A stretch of DNA of 64,000 bases from Verrucomicrobiia bacterium (GTDB taxonomy: Bacteria > Verrucomicrobiota > Verrucomicrobiia > Verrucomicrobiales > DEV007). Position 1 is the stretch's first letter. The number at the start of each line of letters is the position of its first letter. Positions 60,244-64,000 of this stretch are shown in pieces. The DNA lies in contig JAUICH010000008.1 of assembly GCA_030427505.1 (NCBI GenBank), forward strand, positions 1-64,000, read 5' to 3'. The notes under the pieces are model-generated. The model did no database searches, was not told where the DNA came from, and saw only the letters and a program-made list of their open reading frames with translations. The position numbers and the translations under genes are program-made.

Positions 60244-61485
60244 ATGAAGCTCCCCCGCCGAAAGTTCCTTACTTCGACTGCGTCTGTTTCAGCCGGCCTC
60301 GCCGCTGGGGGGACTTGGGGAATCTTGGGGCCCGGCGGGGAGAAAATTTCGGCGGCTGAAGGAGGTACGGCGACGCGTCCCTTCCTGACGGCAGCAGGTG
60401 ACTTTGAGGATGTGTCGCGGGGGAATCCGAAGCCTTTCACGCTGAAAGGCCAGGCGCTGGTGGAGGCGGGCCTGACGCCGGAGACGTGGCGGCTGGAGAT
60501 CCGCGCCGATGAGAAAAAGCAGCCACATGTCAGCGCCACGGCGGAAATAGAGCGCCCGGTGACGCTGGACTTGAAGGGCTTGATGGAACTGGGGAAGGAG
60601 CACGGCGTGAAATTCATCAAGGCGATGCAGTGCCTGAACATTCCCACGCCGTTGGGACAGGGCCTTTGGGAAGGCGTGCCGCTGAGTGAAGTGCTGCGCC
60701 TGTGCGGCACGATGAAGAACGTGCGGCGGGTCTATTTCTGGGGGTTTCACAATGACAACCCGGCTCAGATGTTTCGCTCGTCGCTGAGCTATTCCCAGGT
60801 GATGGAGACGCCGCCGGGCGAGTTGCCGGTTTTTGTGGCTTACCGGCTGAATGGCGAGCCGCTGACGCTGGAGCGGGGCGGACCGGTGCGGATGGTGGTG
60901 CCGTGGGCGCATGGGTTTAAGTCCATCAAATGGCTGCAACACGTCGTGCTGACCAACGACTATCACGCGAACGACACTTACGCGGAGAAGAACAACGACC
61001 CCGAGTCTCGCCTGAAGACAGCGGCGTATCTGGACGATCTGTCGAGGCAGTTGCCCGCGGGCCGGCCGGTCTATGTCAGCGGGCAAGCCATCAGTGGCTG
61101 GTCCGGTCTGAAGCGGGTGGAGTACTGGGTGCGGCAGGTGACGAAGGACGTGGTCCCGCTGGACGACGACGATCCGGCCTGGCAGAGTGCCCAATGGATC
61201 GAAGCTGCCCTGGCGGACCCGCCGATGGATTGGAAGGGTATTTTACCGGCGGGCGTTTCCTCCCGGGAAGTGCTGGGATTTGATTCCCGGACAGGTAAGC
61301 CAAGAATTTGGCCATTGCGCTACAGCATGGTTTCTTGGGGCGCGACGCTCAAGGGACTTAACCCCGGTCACTATGAACTCCGGGCGCGGGCGGTGGACTT
61401 AAATGGGTATGCTCAGCCCGAGCCCCGGCCCATTCAAAAGGCAGGGAAGAACGCGGTGGAAGTGACTCGGTTTGAAGTGGTGTAG
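60244..61485 (+). CDS. Tat-exported molybdopterin-dependent oxidoreductase (sulfite-oxidase family)
   Basis: ATG 60244 opens a twin-arginine signal (LPRRKFLTSTASVSAGL), giving 413 residues. The Oxidored_molyb domain (about 60-280) shows the strand with the expected molybdenum-ligand cysteine in IKAMQCLNIPTPLGQGLWEGVPL and the late RMVVPWAHGFKSIKWLQHVVL. A Mo-co dimerisation-like domain (about 290-410) follows (PVYVSGQAISGWSGLKRVEYWV). No haem subunit such as MsrQ is adjacent. It may oxidise or reduce a sulfur compound in the periplasm; it lies alone on the plus strand between two DUF1553/DUF1501 operons. Confidence 0.85.
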   Translation: MKLPRRKFLTSTASVSAGLAAGGTWGILGPGGEKISAAEGGTATRPFLTAAGDFEDVSRGNPKPFTLKGQALVEAGLTPETWRLEIRADEKKQPHVSATAEIERPVTLDLKGLMELGKEHGVKFIKAMQCLNIPTPLGQGLWEGVPLSEVLRLCGTMKNVRRVYFWGFHNDNPAQMFRSSLSYSQVMETPPGELPVFVAYRLNGEPLTLERGGPVRMVVPWAHGFKSIKWLQHVVLTNDYHANDTYAEKNNDPESRLKTAAYLDDLSRQLPAGRPVYVSGQAISGWSGLKRVEYWVRQVTKDVVPLDDDDPAWQSAQWIEAALADPPMDWKGILPAGVSSREVLGFDSRTGKPRIWPLRYSMVSWGATLKGLNPGHYELRARAVDLNGYAQPEPRPIQKAGKNAVEVTRFEVV

Positions 61486-61935
61486 ATGCCGGGTTGGAGG
61501 TTTGTGAGGGGAAGTCTTGGAATGGACTTCCCGGTGGATGGCAAAAGGCGCAATGGTGGGCCGGGTAGATCGATGGCCTTTGATCCCCGGTAAATTCTCG
61601 ATGCCGCCCCGCCTATTTATTGAACCAGTCCTAGGTCTTTGGGAGGGGCCGGTTTGGTGAGTCGCAGGCTTCACTCCCCACCGCGCCTCCGGCTGCCTTC
61701 CCCAGAGCGGCGAAAGAAAATTCGCCGCATTCAAGAGAAGCTCCGCTTCCTTTGGCCGCCTTGGAAACAGAGGTGAAGCGGGCGTTCTTGCAGGTACGCA
61801 CAGTCTGGTTGATGCGAACTGAAAGCTCGCCGGCACATAGCCCAGGGCGTCAGCCCTGGGTAACGGTTATAGTAAGCTATTGCGAGCTGAAGGCTCGCGG
61901 GCGGGCGTCCGTGGCTCCTCTCGCTTTCGTGCTTC
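61486..61935. other. Non-coding interval between the Mo enzyme and the second DUF1501 gene
   Basis: This 450-base convergent interval has no convincing gene. It contains three hairpin repeats near 61814-61898 and otherwise nothing I can name. A 145-codon minus-strand frame across it shows no features. Confidence 0.45.
61814..61898. repeat. Three hairpin repeats
   Basis: GCGAAC-TGAAA-GCTCGC (61814-61830, one mismatch), CCCAGGGC-GTCA-GCCCTGGG (61841-61860, perfect eight-base stem) and GCGAGC-TGAAG-GCTCGC (61882-61898, perfect). The first and third share the pattern of 50134-50150, where the stem is GCGGGC/GCCCGC: the stem changes are compensated and the loop kept. Confidence 0.65.
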
Positions 61936-63435
61936 TCACACCAGGATATCTTTCACTACGTAGGCTTTTTCCACGCCGGTGAGGCGCTGGCTGAGGCCGC
62001 GGAACTTGAAGCTGAAGCGTTCGTGATCGATGCCTAGCTGGTGGAGAATGGTGGCGTTCAGGTCGCGGATGTGGACGCCGCCTTCGGCCACGTTGTAGGC
62101 CCAGTCGTCGGTCTGACCCCACTCGAATCCGGGCTTGATGCCGCCGCCGGCCATCCAGAGGGAGAAGCAGCGGCCGTGGTGATCCCGGCCCGCGCTGGGC
62201 GTACCCAGAGTGCCCTGGCTATAGGAGGTGCGGCCGAATTCGCCGCCCCAAACCACGAGCGTTTCGTCCAGAAGACCGCGCTGACGCAGGTCCGTCACCA
62301 GGGCGGCGGACGCCTGGTCCACGTCCCGGCACTGGGCAGGGAGGGCGGCGGCGATGTTCTTGTGCTGGTCCCAGCCCCGGTGGAAAAGCTGCACGAAGCG
62401 CACCCCGCGTTCGGCCATGCGGCGGGCGAGCAGACAGTTCGCCGCGAAGCTCCCCGGCTTGCGGGATTCCGGGCCGTAGAGTTCGAAGGTGCGGTCCGGC
62501 TCGTCGCTCAAGTCCGTCAGGTCAGGCACGGAGGTCTGCATGCGGTAGGCCATTTCGTAAGCCTCGACACGGGCCAGGACTTCCGGATCGCCGGATTCTT
62601 CGGCGTGCAGGTGGTTCAGGTTGGCCAAGCGGTCTAGGAGCTTGCGCCGGGCGCTGGTGGAGGTGCCCTCCGGGTTTCGCAGGTAAAGAACGGGGTTCGC
62701 GCCGGGCCGCATCAGCACGCCCTGGTGACTGGAAGGCAGGTAGCCGCTGCCCCACAGGCGGGAGAAAAGCGGCTGGCCGGGATTCTTCCCGGTGCCTTGG
62801 GAAAGCAGGACCATGTAGGCGGGCAGGTTCTGGTTTTCGCTGCCCAGGCCGTAGCTGAGCCAGGCGCCCATGCTGGCATGCCCCATTTGTTGGGAACCGG
62901 TATTGATGTAGGTGACCGCCGGATCGTGGTTGATGGCTTCCGTGTGAACGGCGCGGAGAATGGTGATGTCATCCGCGATCTTTTGAGTGTGGGGGAGCAG
63001 TTCGCTGATCCAGGTGCCGTGGTGGCCGCAGCGTTGCATGTCCCAGAGCGGCGCGGTGAAAGCAAAACTCTTCTGGCCGGAGGTCATGCCCGTGACCCGC
63101 TGCGTGCCGCGCACGGAGTCCGGCAGTTCCTTCCCATGCAGGTCGCGCATCAGGGGTTTGTAGTCGAAGAGATCGACATGCGAGGGACCGCCGGATTGGA
63201 AGAGGTAAATGACCCGCTTTGCCTTGGGCGCGAAGTGCGGCAGATAGGGCAATCCTCCGTCCGTACGTGGCACGGCGGGAGAAAGGGGAACAGTGCCGGG
63301 GCTTTCGGGATTGTTGCCTTCCAGCAAGTCCGGAAACAGGAGGGAACCCAGGGCGATGCCGCCGAGGCCACGGGCCGCGTTGCCGAAGAGGGCGCGCCGG
63401 GTCTGGTTGCGGTGAAAGTCGATGAACGGATTCAT
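61936..63435 (-). CDS. DUF1501 protein with twin-arginine-type N-terminus
   Basis: The 499-residue protein starts [20 protein letters not shown], a twin-arginine-type signal, and has the DUF1501 motifs [31 protein letters not shown] and [16 protein letters not shown]. It is a diverged paralogue of the DUF1501 protein at 54969-56402 (for example GRTSYSQG against GRTPYSQG). The preceding DUF1553 gene ends 25 bases upstream on the same strand. Its start lies in the shared 16-base leader. Confidence 0.93.
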   Translation of the reverse strand: MNPFIDFHRNQTRRALFGNAARGLGGIALGSLLFPDLLEGNNPESPGTVPLSPAVPRTDGGLPYLPHFAPKAKRVIYLFQSGGPSHVDLFDYKPLMRDLHGKELPDSVRGTQRVTGMTSGQKSFAFTAPLWDMQRCGHHGTWISELLPHTQKIADDITILRAVHTEAINHDPAVTYINTGSQQMGHASMGAWLSYGLGSENQNLPAYMVLLSQGTGKNPGQPLFSRLWGSGYLPSSHQGVLMRPGANPVLYLRNPEGTSTSARRKLLDRLANLNHLHAEESGDPEVLARVEAYEMAYRMQTSVPDLTDLSDEPDRTFELYGPESRKPGSFAANCLLARRMAERGVRFVQLFHRGWDQHKNIAAALPAQCRDVDQASAALVTDLRQRGLLDETLVVWGGEFGRTSYSQGTLGTPSAGRDHHGRCFSLWMAGGGIKPGFEWGQTDDWAYNVAEGGVHIRDLNATILHQLGIDHERFSFKFRGLSQRLTGVEKAYVVKDILV

Positions 63436-63448
63436 AACATTCGGGGTA
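63433..63448 (-). promoter_or_regulatory. Conserved leader at DUF1501 start (copy 2)
   Basis: Identical over 16 bases to 56400-56415: TACCCCGAATGTTATG read on the minus strand, with the last three bases being the start codon. Confidence 0.5.
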
Positions 63449-63460
63449 AGTGGGAAAGGT

Positions 63461-64000
63461 TCAGCGCTTGGTGATGGTCTCGCTGAGGTTCAGGACCAAC
63501 TGGGCGATGGCGGTCCAGGCCGCGGTTTCGTGATTCGTTTCGGCGTACTGCTCTTCATAAGCCGCGGACAGTTCCCGCAGTTCGGCCTCTTCCGGGGGGC
63601 GGCCCACGGCGGCTTCGAAGGCATAGGCGGCGCGTTCCGCCGTGCTGGCGTCCGGTGTTTCTTTGAGCACCCGGTCGGCAAAGGCTTGGCTGGCTTCCAC
63701 GAACTGGGGATCGTTCAGTAGCACCAGCGCTTGGAGAGGCGTGTTCGTGACCGAACGGCGCATGACGCAGAGTTCGCGGTTCGGCGCGTCAAAGGCGGAC
63801 ATGTTTGGCGGCGGAACGGTGCGTTTCCAATACGTGTACATGCTGCGCCGGTGCCGTTCCAAACCCCGGTCCGCCACGTAAACCTGAGAGGTGGCGGGCG
63901 TGCTGCCGTAGTGGCTGACTTCCTTCCAGAGATTGTCCGGCTGGCCGGGGTTCACGCTGGAACCGCCCACCCAGGGCACCAGCAGGCCGCTCACCTCCAG
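63461..64000 (-). CDS. DUF1553 (PSD1) protein, C-terminal part, cut by window end
   Basis: Only the last 177 or more residues are visible; the gene continues beyond position 64000. The segment [25 protein letters not shown], interrupted by turns, and [25 protein letters not shown] are the closing DUF1553 motifs. It is the upstream partner of the DUF1501 gene at 61936-63435, matching the order of the first pair. Confidence 0.92.
   Translation of the reverse strand: MEVSGLLVPWVGGSSVNPGQPDNLWKEVSHYGSTPATSQVYVADRGLERHRRSMYTYWKRTVPPPNMSAFDAPNRELCVMRRSVTNTPLQALVLLNDPQFVEASQAFADRVLKETPDASTAERAAYAFEAAVGRPPEEAELRELSAAYEEQYAETNHETAAWTAIAQLVLNLSETITKR

Noticed and set aside
1-64000. tRNA, rRNA, CRISPR arrays, prophage or insertion-sequence transposases
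   Set aside because: Looked for T-loop GTTCGA patterns, regularly spaced repeats, and transposase or integrase motifs; found none that hold up.

Overview
The window looks like a chromosomal segment of a Gram-negative, free-living Verrucomicrobiota bacterium (possibly class Opitutae; the class is a guess). The phylum call rests on three things. There are two DUF1553-type (PSD1/DUF1549/DUF1553) plus DUF1501 gene pairs, typical of Planctomycetota and Verrucomicrobiota. A palindrome at 51459-51478 matches exactly the LexA motif known for Verrucomicrobia (TGTTC-N4-GAACA). The remaining genes are a phylum-typical mix of KDO-lipopolysaccharide, GlgE, FtsX, CrtC/AttH and prepilin genes. I see no rRNA, tRNA, CRISPR array, prophage or transposase gene.

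Layout. 1-362 holds a fold-back element with 23-24 bp inverted ends and a promoter. 363-5432: YCII protein with ECF42-like sigma factor, MidA-type methyltransferase, DUF4190 membrane protein, and a broken lysA (frameshift plus internal amber). 5508-13663: secreted protein of unknown function, bioB, a secreted esterase/SMP-30 fusion, CPBP protease, glnD. 13858-17644: FtsX-type permease and CrtC/AttH lipocalin, without an ATPase gene. 17660-24519: small housekeeping and stress genes, including a rhodanese gene divergent from an ArsR regulator with a clear palindromic operator, YjbQ, a beta-lactamase-fold serine hydrolase and a parvulin. 24639-28697: a MurU-like and AmgK-like pair (candidate cell-wall sugar recycling) followed by glgE. 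28756-36094: CHASE2-like membrane protein, PhoH with two coupled unknown genes, the overlapping kdsB-pyrG pair, and an orphan prepilin. 36293-43481: RNase R, an accessory NTF2/DUF4241 protein, and ppdK with a good promoter and terminator.

43602-50058 looks like one regulated periplasmic sugar-oxidation locus: a divergent AraC regulator, Tat-exported TIM-barrel isomerase, PfpI-family protein, pentahaem cytochrome c, and an overlapping sorbosone-dehydrogenase-like beta-propeller. 50345-54891 holds a coupled GNAT/MarR pair, a radical-SAM (spore photoproduct lyase-like) gene under a probable LexA box, a glycosyltransferase and a lipoprotein. 54969-64000 holds two DUF1553/DUF1501 operons around a frameshifted alpha/beta hydrolase and a Tat-exported molybdopterin oxidoreductase; the last gene runs off the window.

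The strongest leads are the LexA box in front of the SPL-like gene, the multiply damaged lysA, the identical 16-bp leader shared by the two DUF1501 genes, the sugar-oxidation locus, the ArsR/rhodanese operator and the fold-back element at the left edge. Two coding lesions lie at short homopolymers, so base-calling errors must be excluded before calling those genes dead.
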